A DNA stretch of 43,970 nt from Nitrosomonas sp. (GCA_030682075.1 JAUXRH010000171.1:1-43970); one strand, 5' to 3'; numbered from the stretch's first letter, positions 27,066 to 34,533 are shown. Program-made: numbers and translations. Notes: a model not told the origin generated them from the sequence alone.

Positions 27066-27704
27066 TCAGGACAAATCAAAACGAATCCTTTGTTTCGCCC
27101 AAACTTTAACGTTATCACCTTTATACTTGGCGGGCTCAAAGTGCCACGCACGCATTCCCTGCATGGCCGCATCATCAAAGATTCCGGAAGGATTCGATTC
27201 CAATACCTGCATCTGATTAACGGAACCATCAATATCGACCAGTATCGACAGAACGACATAGCCTTTAATACCCTTCTGTTTGGCTGAAGGTGGGTACCTG
27301 AACGCTCCCCTTGATACGGGCCTTGGCGGAACATCGACCAGATCTTCAGTCATTACCGCATGGCCTGCTTTACCAAGTAAGGCATCATCCAGGCCATTCA
27401 TGTCGCCATTATCAAAACCAAACAACCCCAGATCAATACCAGAAAGTGCCGTATTTAAGCCCTGGAATGGCGCTGGAGACTGCGGGCGAGCTCTCGGTGG
27501 CCGCTGCTCAACTTTTTTAATCTCCTTTTTCGGCTCCTGCTTTATCTCTTTCGTCATGCTGATTTCTGTCGCTTCAGGAGATGATTCTTTTTCAAAATTC
27601 CCTGCGTAGTGATTCATCACCAGCACCAGACCAAAGACCAGAATCGGGCCTAACAGCATCGAAATTACCGCCGCCCAGTGTTGATTAAATTTTTTAGCTT
27701 TCAT
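27066..27704 (-). CDS. tonB: Energy transducer TonB (TonB2-like)
   Basis: This 212-residue TonB has a short cytoplasmic N-terminus (MKAKKFNQHW), a single membrane anchor (AAVISMLLGPILVFGLVLVM) and a charged Pro/Lys/Glu spacer (EIKQEPKKEIKKVEQRPP). The C-terminal TonB domain contains YPPSAKQKGIKGYVVLSILVD and AMQGMRAWHFEPAKYKG. The spacer is short, as in the Vibrio TonB2 type. I choose the ATG at 27704, eight bases after the exbD stop; the frame is open 42 bases upstream but that would overlap exbD. It should contact the TonB box of the adjacent receptor. Confidence 0.92.
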   Translation of the reverse strand: MKAKKFNQHWAAVISMLLGPILVFGLVLVMNHYAGNFEKESSPEATEISMTKEIKQEPKKEIKKVEQRPPRARPQSPAPFQGLNTALSGIDLGLFGFDNGDMNGLDDALLGKAGHAVMTEDLVDVPPRPVSRGAFRYPPSAKQKGIKGYVVLSILVDIDGSVNQMQVLESNPSGIFDDAAMQGMRAWHFEPAKYKGDNVKVWAKQRIRFDLS

Positions 27705-27711
27705 CTCTCGC

Positions 27712-28116
27712 TTACCCTGCCTCTTTTTTGGTTGCGACACCGACACTTTCTGCGCCTGCTAAACGCGCCTGATCCACAACTTCAACTAACTTACCTGCAG
27801 GAACGCCTTCATCGGTAACCACCAGGACCACTTTACTGGTTGAGGTGCTTAATTGATCGCGTAATTTGCTCTGAATGAGCCATAGACGTACGGGTTCACC
27901 GTCGATGTAGGTATCCCCATTGCGATCAATAAATAACCGGATTGCTTTACTCGAAGCGGCCAGCGCACTACTTGCCTTGGGACGCTCCAAATCCAGTTGC
28001 ATGTCTTTGACAAAAGTCGTCGTTACCATAAAAAAAATCAACAAAATAAAAACGATATCAATCATCGGTCCAATATCTATCGTTGCATCTGCTTCTATCG
28101 GTTCGTTATATCTCAT
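27712..28116 (-). CDS. exbD: Biopolymer transport protein ExbD (ExbD2-like)
   Basis: This 134-residue protein has a cytoplasmic N-terminus (MRYNEPIEADATIDIGP) and one membrane helix, MIDIVFILLIFFMVTTTF, containing the essential aspartate of the proton path. A periplasmic ExbD/TolR domain follows (IRLFIDRNGDTYIDGEPV, VVLVVTDEGVPAG). The ATG at 28116 overlaps the exbB stop (ATGA) and is preceded by AGGAGG. With the adjacent ExbB and TtpC-like proteins it forms the proton-driven motor for TonB. Confidence 0.94.
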   Translation of the reverse strand: MRYNEPIEADATIDIGPMIDIVFILLIFFMVTTTFVKDMQLDLERPKASSALAASSKAIRLFIDRNGDTYIDGEPVRLWLIQSKLRDQLSTSTSKVVLVVTDEGVPAGKLVEVVDQARLAGAESVGVATKKEAG

Positions 28117-28739
28117 CCTGTGGTATTCCTCCTGGAGTAATGAACAACCGTCTGGCTGCACAACAGTTCTTTAACCTGGGAAAGATCCTTTTCAATTTGC
28201 TGCTGCTTTTTCTTTAGAATGCTATGGATGAGTAGTCCAGGAATCGCAACCGCCAAACCCATCTGGGTAGAAACTAATGCCTGCGATATTCCACCCGCTA
28301 TTCCACCGGATTGGGTAAAAAGCGACATCGTCGCTAACGAATCGAACGTTTCTATCATTCCAATCACCGTTCCCAACAAACCCAGTAAAGGCGAAATAAT
28401 GATGACAATTCGTATCAGCGTAGAAAATTTTCCAATTTCCTTTTCATAATTGTAAAAAGCCGCATCCAGATGGCGGCGCAGATTCCTGACACCGCTTTTC
28501 TTTAATTCGATGCCTTGCTGTACTGCCTGCGCTACAATATTTCTGGCTGATTTGTCACCATTTTCCTGGTAAAAACTCAGCATGTCCCGAACGCCCATCG
28601 ATTTGGGCTCTTTCATGAGCCAGAATCGATAACCCAGTCCATACCAAAGTAATAAGGCACAAACAAACAATGGCGGCATGACCATTCCGCCCGTATTGAA
28701 AAAATCCTTACTCAGAAAAATATAGTCATCAATATTCAT
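28113..28739 (-). CDS. exbB: MotA/TolQ/ExbB proton channel protein (ExbB2-like)
   Basis: This 208-residue protein has the three-helix ExbB layout: an N-terminal helix (PPLFVCALLLWYGLGYRFWL, about 20-40), a cytoplasmic loop, and the TolQ/ExbB core with IRIVIIISPLLGLLGTVIGMIETFD (about 105-130) and GISQALVSTQMGLAVAIPGLLIHS (about 148-172). It starts 18 bp after the ttpC-like gene. Two ExbB-type proteins in one operon is the characteristic feature of the TtpC-containing TonB systems. Confidence 0.93.
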   Translation of the reverse strand: MNIDDYIFLSKDFFNTGGMVMPPLFVCALLLWYGLGYRFWLMKEPKSMGVRDMLSFYQENGDKSARNIVAQAVQQGIELKKSGVRNLRRHLDAAFYNYEKEIGKFSTLIRIVIIISPLLGLLGTVIGMIETFDSLATMSLFTQSGGIAGGISQALVSTQMGLAVAIPGLLIHSILKKKQQQIEKDLSQVKELLCSQTVVHYSRRNTTG

Positions 28740-28757
28740 GTCTATCGCGCTTTTGCT

Positions 28758-30293
28758 TTAACTTATCTGGTTATTTAGCACCAATGGGTCACTGCTAACC
28801 GTTCGCTCCCCGGAATCATTCAGACTCGCCCCGCCCAGAAAGGCATTCGTAATTCTGAGCGCCGAATGTTCCATGTCGCGTTTAATATTTCTTGCCCAGG
28901 AGGCTAGCAAAGAGCCCAACAGTAAAGCGGGAATAGCAACCATCAACCCTAATTCCGTGGTGACCAGCGCAATGGAAATACCCCCGGAAAGTAATTTTGG
29001 ATCACCGGTACCAAACTCGGTAATCACATCAAATGTAGAAATCATCCCGGTCACAGTTCCCAGCAAACCAAGCAATGGAGACACCGATGCAATGACCAGA
29101 ATGGCCGATCCAAAACGATCCAATGGTCCTGATTCCTGCAATATTGCTTCATGAACGATACTTTCCATATGATCCCTATCATCTTTCAAGTGATGCAATG
29201 TCGCGGATAAAACACGGGTTATCGCAGATAAATTATCTTCAAAATTTTTCCTTGCTTCATCCAACCGGCCATCAGCAACCTGTTGTATCAGCCTTTCGGA
29301 TAACTGCTTTGTATTGGCGCTATTTGAGTACAGCAAAAACGTACGAATCAGGATAAGAAGTGCAGCAAACGCACCCAGTGCCACGATCACCCAGCCAATA
29401 GCACCACCTGAATTAATGATGCCCATCACGGTCTTTTCTGCAGACTCTTCAATTGCCGTCGTACGCGACTCAAATAAGAACAGCTTTAATATGTCCGGTT
29501 GCTGATTCTTGTCCAGCGCAATGGCCGTGTCCGCACTGGGTTGTTTCCATATTTTTAAATCACCGCCACCGGCTGGAACCAGACTACCGCTGCCTTCCTG
29601 ACTGACACCGTACGCGGCAATGTTCCCCAGATGAATAATGTTTCCCTGAGTTTGTTTGCCATCTTCCAGGAAAAAATTTCCCGGTTTGGACTGAACTGCG
29701 CCCAGCGCCTGTATCAGGAACAAGGCTTTTTTAAAGAAGAACCCTACTTTGGCCGGATCGTTACCCTCGGTATCTTTAATGGAAGGTGGTATGTCGATAT
29801 CATGATTCTTTAAGGTTGCCTCTGCCTGCGAATAGGTAATCTCTAAGACATCGCTGCGTTCGCTTACTGCCGCTTCAGCACGCTCTGCTTCGGCCAACTG
29901 CATACTTTGTTGATCGATTTTGGCTGAATTCATGACAGAATTCTGCTCAAGGCTGTTTATTTTTTTACTTAGCGCCTGTTCTTCGTTATTCGTGCTGGAT
30001 TTATATCTTATGAGCCGTTCATTCAGCTCCCGTTTCTGCGCTTCCAGAAAAGCATATTCACGTTTATAAGCCGTTTCCAGATTGATGGTTTCCTGATCCG
30101 ACGAACCCTGTTTTTGTGGGAGGGGTGTTGTGGCGCCTGTGGCTGCTGGCTTCGCATCCGGCAGTGGCACTGAAGCGTCCTGTCCCTCTATCTCCGGTGC
30201 CACTGTCGGCGCGGTTGCTTTGGGATTACCTTCAATGGCATTAGCCTGACTTATGGTCAGTAACAACATCGATATAAAAAATAGTTTCTTCAT
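28758..30293 (-). CDS. TtpC-like ExbB protein with long periplasmic coiled-coil N-terminus
   Basis: This 511-residue protein has a cleavable signal peptide (MKKLFFISMLLLTISQANA), a proline-rich region, a coiled-coil at about 68-160 (AYKREYAFLEAQKRELNERL), a periplasmic beta region (about 180-265) and then a complete MotA/TolQ/ExbB domain at about 295-485 (VSPLLGLLGTVTGMISTFD, GGISIALVTTELGLMVAIP). This is the layout of Vibrio TtpC, an extra component required by TonB2 systems. It overlaps the DUF3450 gene by four bases (ATGA). The name is by architecture and gene order; I could not test sequence identity to Vibrio TtpC. Confidence 0.87.
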   Translation of the reverse strand: MKKLFFISMLLLTISQANAIEGNPKATAPTVAPEIEGQDASVPLPDAKPAATGATTPLPQKQGSSDQETINLETAYKREYAFLEAQKRELNERLIRYKSSTNNEEQALSKKINSLEQNSVMNSAKIDQQSMQLAEAERAEAAVSERSDVLEITYSQAEATLKNHDIDIPPSIKDTEGNDPAKVGFFFKKALFLIQALGAVQSKPGNFFLEDGKQTQGNIIHLGNIAAYGVSQEGSGSLVPAGGGDLKIWKQPSADTAIALDKNQQPDILKLFLFESRTTAIEESAEKTVMGIINSGGAIGWVIVALGAFAALLILIRTFLLYSNSANTKQLSERLIQQVADGRLDEARKNFEDNLSAITRVLSATLHHLKDDRDHMESIVHEAILQESGPLDRFGSAILVIASVSPLLGLLGTVTGMISTFDVITEFGTGDPKLLSGGISIALVTTELGLMVAIPALLLGSLLASWARNIKRDMEHSALRITNAFLGGASLNDSGERTVSSDPLVLNNQIS

Positions 30294-31060
30294 TTTCTCA
30301 AAGGATTGGGTAATTCAAAATAACCCTGACGTATCTGTTTCTTCAATGCATCAAATAGCTTTGCAATGCGCTCGACATCGCCTCTCGATTCGGCGATCTT
30401 AAATACCCAACCGCTCTCATTGATTTTTTGAGCCATTCCAGCTCGGTTATCTCTGGTTTGGAAGAAAAGAAATACTGATCCTAATTTTGCAATATCGGCC
30501 AGCACCTTTTCTCCGTTGAGTGAAATTGTTTGCTGGTAGATTCCGTTTTCCCTGCTCAACCGGATTTCATCTTCGAACAAAGACCACATCTGATTGGCTG
30601 CTCTGTTAGGGTCTACTAATTGATTAACCATATTATTTTCCAAATCATCAATTGCCTTGATGCGATCCTCCAGCTTGAAGGGAAAGCCCTGTAAAACATG
30701 CCGCTTATAATCCGCAAGTACCGCGAGTAAAACAGGCCTCAAGTTTTCGCCCGACATCTCTTCCTGCTTTGAGTCTGCGGTCACTTTCTCTATTGAATGC
30801 TGCAATTTTTCAAGGGCGATTTTTTGCCTTCTTTCTTCAACACTGATATCCGCTAACTGGGAAGATAAAGCCGACATCCTGTTGCCATGTTTTTCCTTCT
30901 CGATATCGAGCTGAGTCTGAAGCTCCTCAACTTCGCCACGAATCTTAGCGAGTGACTTGGCCAGATTTTCCAAGCTGTTCCCTAAAGCCACCGGTGCAAA
31001 CAGTAAGGCCAGCATCAACCCGATTATTATTGCAATTTTCGTTAACAGCGTTTCAAACAT
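30290..31060 (-). CDS. DUF3450 periplasmic coiled-coil protein
   Basis: This 256-residue exported protein has a signal peptide (LLTKIAIIIGLMLALLFAPVALG), a long coiled-coil at about 30-100 (LAKSLAKIRGEVEELQTQLDIEKEKHGNR) and a C-terminal domain with RENGIYQQTISLNGEKVLADIAKLGSVFLFFQT. These are features of DUF3450, which typically precedes ttpC. It is the first gene of the DUF3450-ttpC-exbB-exbD-tonB-TPR operon. A Pho-box-like promoter lies about 100 bp upstream. The mechanistic role of DUF3450 is not established. Confidence 0.87.
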   Translation of the reverse strand: MFETLLTKIAIIIGLMLALLFAPVALGNSLENLAKSLAKIRGEVEELQTQLDIEKEKHGNRMSALSSQLADISVEERRQKIALEKLQHSIEKVTADSKQEEMSGENLRPVLLAVLADYKRHVLQGFPFKLEDRIKAIDDLENNMVNQLVDPNRAANQMWSLFEDEIRLSRENGIYQQTISLNGEKVLADIAKLGSVFLFFQTRDNRAGMAQKINESGWVFKIAESRGDVERIAKLFDALKKQIRQGYFELPNPLRK

Positions 31061-31156
31061 AAATCTCTCGTAGTAAATTCAGAACAATGGCACGAACATC
31101 CTTAGAGCCAACTGCAACAGCCCTTGACAAATTCAGCGCCGATCAGCAATGCCTGA

Positions 31157-31218
31157 ATATTACTGGTCCAACATTGCAGTTTTATGACACGCACCGGAAT
31201 ATTTCTTTTTTATGACAC
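31157..31218 (-). promoter_or_regulatory. Predicted PhoB-dependent promoter of the DUF3450-ttpC-exbBD-tonB operon
   Basis: On the minus strand GTGTCATAAAACTGCAAT (31173-31190) matches the enterobacterial Pho-box consensus CTGTCATAWAWCTGTCAY at 15 of 18 positions. Exactly 10 bp later comes TAATAT (31157-31162), the spacing found between the Pho box and -10 of E. coli phoA. A second, weaker copy with the same GTGTCATAAAA core lies just upstream (31201-31218, 13 of 18). The predicted transcript start is near 31150, about 90 bases before the DUF3450 start codon. The match was counted by eye and is a prediction. Confidence 0.68.
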
Positions 31219-31255
31219 AACAAAATTGAATATCAGGAGAATTACACGGACCAGG

Positions 31256-31414
31256 AGCCTGTCGGACTCAAGTCAGCGTAGTAAACAACGTGGGGAAGCG
31301 AGGGCAGATTGGCCGGATTTTGAGGCGCATCGTCATGCTATACCGCGAAAAATTGAGGCAAAGTAAGCCGGTTACCTCAATTGCACTGTAGATCAACCTT
31401 AAGTCCGACAGGCT
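31256..31414. repeat. Small inverted-repeat element R3, copy 1 (about 159 bp)
   Basis: The element is bounded by AGCCTGTCGGACTCAAG and, at the other end, CTTAAGTCCGACAGGCT: near-perfect terminal inverted repeats with one mismatch. It encodes nothing. A second copy in opposite orientation lies at the right edge of the window (from 43833), sharing the terminus, the GGTTGATCTAC segment and the CGCCTCAAAATCCGGCCAATCTG core. It lies between the DUF3450 promoter and phoB. Confidence 0.75.
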
Positions 31415-31462
31415 TCCAGATTAACGCGATGTTATTTCAGGTTCATGCAGTTAATGTAATAA

Positions 31463-31634
31463 GGGCACCTCTTTCAAGAAACAATTATAAGTTACTGATT
31501 ATAAAAAATATAAAAAATATAAAAAAGAAAAAAAGATCTATTTTACTAACTTCATCATGTTTCTTCCTGACGCCTTGCCGCCTCCGGCCGATTACTACGC
31601 TAAAAATCCATACTTGCGATTTTTAGCGGTGCCC
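31463..31634. repeat. AT-rich inverted-repeat element R2 (172 bp)
   Basis: It starts with GGGCACCTCTTTCAAGAAAC and ends with TTTTTAGCGGTGCCC, so the outermost heptamers are inverted repeats and match the R1 termini. The right part holds a short palindrome, CGCTAAAAATC...GATTTTTAGCG. The rest is AT-rich and matches, in reverse orientation, the right half of the composite repeat at 40813-41110. It ends only 10 bp before the predicted Pho box of phoB. Confidence 0.78.
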
Positions 31635-31644
31635 AAAAAATAAT

Positions 31645-31678
31645 TTGTCACAAAATTGCAATATTACTTTTATATCAT
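31645..31678 (+). promoter_or_regulatory. Predicted PhoB-dependent promoter of phoB
   Basis: TTGTCACAAAATTGCAAT (31645-31662) resembles a Pho box at 13 of 18 positions and shares TGTCAyAAAAyTGCAAT with the box before DUF3450. TATCAT at 31673-31678 follows after exactly 10 bp and serves as a -10 candidate. The phoB start codon is 42 bases further on. Autoregulation by PhoB is well known in other bacteria; here it is inferred from the sequence. Confidence 0.58.
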
Positions 31679-31720
31679 TCTTACTTTTTAAGAGGAAATT
31701 CCTTCTTATTGGAGTTACTG

Positions 31721-32446
31721 ATGTCTGCAACAGTACTGGTCGTGGAAGATGAATTAGCCATCCAAGCGTTGATTTCATACAATTTGCGAAATGCAGGGCT
31801 CGTTGCTTTATGTGCTAATAGTGCCGAGCAAGCTGTATCAATGGTTAACAATGTACTGCCTGATCTGGTATTGCTTGACTGGGGATTGCCAAATATGAGT
31901 GGCATTGAATTCGCGCGCATATTGCGGCGGGAAACACGGACTAAATCTGTCCCTATCATTATGCTGACAGCTCGTGATGAAGAAAATGACAAAATATTCG
32001 GGCTGGAAGTCGGCGCAGATGACTATATCACCAAGCCATTCTCGCCCCGTGAATTAATTGCCCGAATCAAGGCAGTATTACGCCGTCGTTTACCAGAAAT
32101 ATCTGAAGAAATTATTGTAGCAGGAGGATTAAAGCTCGACCCGATAACACATCGGGTATCTGCTTACGTGGATGGCAGTTTGTCAAAATCGATCGAGGTT
32201 ATACTTGGACCGACCGAGTTTCGTCTATTACATTTTCTGATGGCACACACCGAGCGGGTACATTCACGGACACAGTTACTCGATCGCGTATGGGGTGACC
32301 ATGTCTTTGTCGAAGATCGCACAGTGGATGTTCATATTCGCAGATTGCGTAAAGCGCTGGAAGTCTCTGGAAAGGATAGTCTGGTTCAAACAGTCAGAGG
32401 CGCTGGGTATCGACTTTCGGTTGAATCTATGGAAAACGCTGAATAA
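31721..32446 (+). CDS. phoB: Phosphate regulon response regulator PhoB
   Basis: This 241-residue OmpR/PhoB-family regulator has a receiver domain at 1-120 with VVEDE (acidic pocket), LLDWGLP (phospho-acceptor Asp), MLTARDE and GADDYITKPFSPRELIARIKAVLRR. The C-terminal winged helix has GPTEFRLLHFLMAH, VWGDHVFVEDRTVDVHIRRLRKAL and VQTVRGAGYRLS. These segments match E. coli PhoB closely, better than generic OmpR-type regulators. The ATG at 31721 is preceded by GGAG six bases upstream; the frame opens four codons earlier at a TTG that would destroy this site. No phoR, pst or phoU gene is adjacent; repeats lie on both sides. It is divergent from the DUF3450-TonB operon. Confidence 0.9.
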   Translation: MSATVLVVEDELAIQALISYNLRNAGLVALCANSAEQAVSMVNNVLPDLVLLDWGLPNMSGIEFARILRRETRTKSVPIIMLTARDEENDKIFGLEVGADDYITKPFSPRELIARIKAVLRRRLPEISEEIIVAGGLKLDPITHRVSAYVDGSLSKSIEVILGPTEFRLLHFLMAHTERVHSRTQLLDRVWGDHVFVEDRTVDVHIRRLRKALEVSGKDSLVQTVRGAGYRLSVESMENAE

Positions 32447-32450
32447 AAAA

Positions 32451-32512
32451 ATTGCGGGAAATAGTTTATTTGTTAACCATCGAATGGCCGCAAAAAAACT
32501 ATTCCCCGCAAT
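32451..32512. repeat. Inverted repeat downstream of phoB
   Basis: ATTGCGGGAAATAGTTT (32451-32467) and AAACTATTCCCCGCAAT (32496-32512) are complementary except at one position, with a 28-base spacer. It starts five bases after the phoB stop. There is no T-run after the right arm, so it is not a standard terminator, but it could protect or end the phoB transcript. Confidence 0.5.
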
Positions 32513-32607
32513 TGACATTTCGCGTGAGTAAGGCTTTTACGTAATAAGCATCTTTCTCAATAGTTCGTCCTCATCATTGCTTCTGAACTCAGTGCATAAC
32601 CCCTTAA

Positions 32608-32787
32608 GGGCACCGCTAAAAATCCATATTTGCGAGCAGCCGCTTTGCGGCTTGCCTGCTTACCCCGTTTCGTCACCATACTTCGTTGCTCACAAAAAAT
32701 ATTTCCTTACCTATCCATCCTATGCTGCGTCAATATTTTTTATTCGCGTCTGGTCTTGTTTAGAATTCTGAATTTTTAGAGGTGCCC
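32608..32787. repeat. Miniature inverted-repeat element R1, copy B (180 bp)
   Basis: The left end is GGGCACCGCTAAAAAT and the right end ATTTTTAGAGGTGCCC, inverted repeats with one mismatch. The interior is nearly identical to copies A and C. The flanks share only TAA, so any target duplication is imperfect. It lies between phoB and the DUF938 gene; the remaining sequence up to 33065 holds one palindromic repeat and otherwise nothing I can name. Confidence 0.85.
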
Positions 32788-32934
32788 TAAAAATCACGGG
32801 CTGTCTGACGGGCGAATTTATTTCGGCAGTGATGCTTTCATTACAGGCTGTTGGAAGTCATGGTCGTGTCCTGGGATGGAATTGTAGAATGATAATGGGC
32901 TATACTATACCGCATGAATTTCCCCAAGGAATTG

Positions 32935-33028
32935 CTGATTGATTCGTCATCCTCGCGAAAGCGGGTATCCATGTTATTGATTTCCTGAATTCCCGCCTGC
33001 GCGGGAAAGACGGAATTGATTCAATCAG
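32935..33028. repeat. REP-like palindromic repeat
   Basis: The core has two short palindromes, CTCGCGAAAGCGGG and TTCCCGCCTGCGCGGGAA, facing each other around a short spacer, with CGTC and GACG at the borders. The outer sequences CTGATTGATTC and TTGATTCAATCAG are also partly complementary. Repeats of the type GTCATTCCCGCGAAAGCGGGAAT are widespread in proteobacterial intergenic DNA. Only one copy is visible here. Confidence 0.6.
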
Positions 33029-33065
33029 CGCTTCCCTGGTACTTTACAATCCGAAGGAGTGATAT

Positions 33066-33719
33066 ATGAACCAGGAAATCCCCCCATTAGATCCGCATCC
33101 CTTAAGTGAATATGTTGCCTGGGCTGGTGGACGTAATCGAGACCCGCTGCTGGGTGTGTTGAAAGACAAGTTGCCGAAAGACCCGGAACGCATTCTGGAA
33201 ATGGCCAGTGGCAGTGGCATGCATATTAACTATTTTGCGCCGCATTTTAGTCATTTGCATTTTCATCCGACGGAAAAAGATATTGAGGTTTTTGATAACA
33301 TCAAAAAGTTAACCCGTGACCAGGGTAACAACAATATTGCGGATCCGGTGCATCTGGATTTGACGGACCCAGAAACCTGGTTTAATCCAGGCGCGGAAAA
33401 GTCATTTGCTGCGATCTTTTGCATTAATATCTTTCAGGTGGCACCGATTTCGATTGCCGATGGCATGATGAAATGTGCGGCACATCTGCTTAAAGATGAC
33501 GGATTTCTGCTGATTTATGGACCATTCCAGATTGAAGGCCAGTTTTCTACCGATTCCAATAAGGAGTTTCATGAGACATTGAGTTCGGTTGGAGTCCTGG
33601 AATGGGGCTTGAAGGATGTTGCCGATTTGAAAAAAGCAGCGGCAGCTCATGGGTTGGAACTGAAAGAGAAAATCGATATGCCGAGTAATAATTTCTCCTT
33701 GATCTTCGGTAAGATTTAA
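33066..33719 (+). CDS. DUF938 family class I SAM-dependent methyltransferase-like protein
   Basis: This 217-residue protein has a Rossmann-type SAM-binding fold. ILEMASGSGMHINYFAPHF near residues 43-61 is motif I. FHPTEKD at about 66-72 holds the acidic residue after strand 2, and FAAIFCINIFQVAPI near 118 is motif IV. The sequence is typical of DUF938, whose substrate is unknown. The ATG at 33066 is preceded by AAGGAG. It is two bases upstream of the SDR gene, so the two are cotranscribed. Confidence 0.88.
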   Translation: MNQEIPPLDPHPLSEYVAWAGGRNRDPLLGVLKDKLPKDPERILEMASGSGMHINYFAPHFSHLHFHPTEKDIEVFDNIKKLTRDQGNNNIADPVHLDLTDPETWFNPGAEKSFAAIFCINIFQVAPISIADGMMKCAAHLLKDDGFLLIYGPFQIEGQFSTDSNKEFHETLSSVGVLEWGLKDVADLKKAAAAHGLELKEKIDMPSNNFSLIFGKI

Positions 33720-33721
33720 CG

Positions 33722-34456
33722 ATGGATCGGCAGGGTTGCGCGATTGTGGTCGGTGTCGGTCCTGGACGTGGGTTGGGTGCGGCTCTGGCCCGATGCTTTG
33801 CTGGAAAAGGGCTGCATGTTTTTATTGCAGGTCGTGGTGAAGAAAAACTCCAGGCGGTGGTGGCGCAGATTCAGCAAAGCGGCGGCTCAGCCACGCCGGT
33901 GGTAGCGGATGTGACGATTGAGCTGGATGTCAGCCAGTTATTTGATCGCGTTCGTGCGCGGGGTGATGTGGTCAAAGTGGCAGCCTATAATGTGGATAGC
34001 AATATTCCAGCGCCATTTCTGGAAACGGACGTGGATTTATTCACCACGTTGTGGCAACAAAATTGCCTGGGCGCATTTTTATTTGCTCAAGCAGCCGTCG
34101 GTATCATGCAAACGCAGCAACAGGGAACCTTGTTTTTTACCGGCGCAACAGCGTCATTAAGAGCCAAGCCGCCGTTCACTGCATTTGCTTGCGCCAAGGC
34201 AGGCTTGCGGGCATTGGCACAAGGTCTGGCAAGAGAATTTTCACCGCAAGGGATTCATGTCGTCCATACCGTGATTGATGGCGTCATTGATGGGGAGCGG
34301 GCGCGTAAGCAGTTTCCCGAGTACGTGCAAGCCAAGGGTGAAGAGGGCTTGTTGCAACTGGAAGCCATTGTACAAACTTATTGGGCGATTCATCAACAGC
34401 ATCCCAGTGCGTGGACGCATGAATTAGATCTGCGGCCGTTTAAAGAACCTTTCTGA
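33722..34456 (+). CDS. Short-chain dehydrogenase/reductase family protein lacking the catalytic Tyr
   Basis: This 244-residue SDR-fold protein has the nucleotide-binding glycine motif GVGPGRGLG (residues 11-19), in a variant spacing, and Arg38 after strand 2, which suggests NADP(H). Ser145 (GATAS) fits the catalytic serine. The YxxxK position reads F155-ACA-K159, so the catalytic tyrosine is replaced by phenylalanine. A C-terminal HELDLRPFKEPF follows. This combination is seen in an atypical SDR subgroup; the protein may bind nucleotide without classical oxidoreductase activity. It is coupled to the DUF938 gene. Confidence 0.85.
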   Translation: MDRQGCAIVVGVGPGRGLGAALARCFAGKGLHVFIAGRGEEKLQAVVAQIQQSGGSATPVVADVTIELDVSQLFDRVRARGDVVKVAAYNVDSNIPAPFLETDVDLFTTLWQQNCLGAFLFAQAAVGIMQTQQQGTLFFTGATASLRAKPPFTAFACAKAGLRALAQGLAREFSPQGIHVVHTVIDGVIDGERARKQFPEYVQAKGEEGLLQLEAIVQTYWAIHQQHPSAWTHELDLRPFKEPF

Positions 34457-34533
34457 GTAACTATTTTGCTGAATAATGGCAATCTGAATCGTTACATGGA
34501 TAATGTTGAATAAATATAAATCAGGAAAACAGG

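Noticed and set aside
32882-32906. TATACT (32901-32906) as a promoter -10 for the DUF938 gene
   Set aside because: The only -35-like hexamer upstream is 13 bp away, too close, and the site is 160 bp from the gene with a REP-like repeat in between.
32935-33028. Palindromes upstream of the DUF938 gene as a CRISPR array
   Set aside because: There are only two facing palindromes, no regular direct repeats or spacers and no cas genes.
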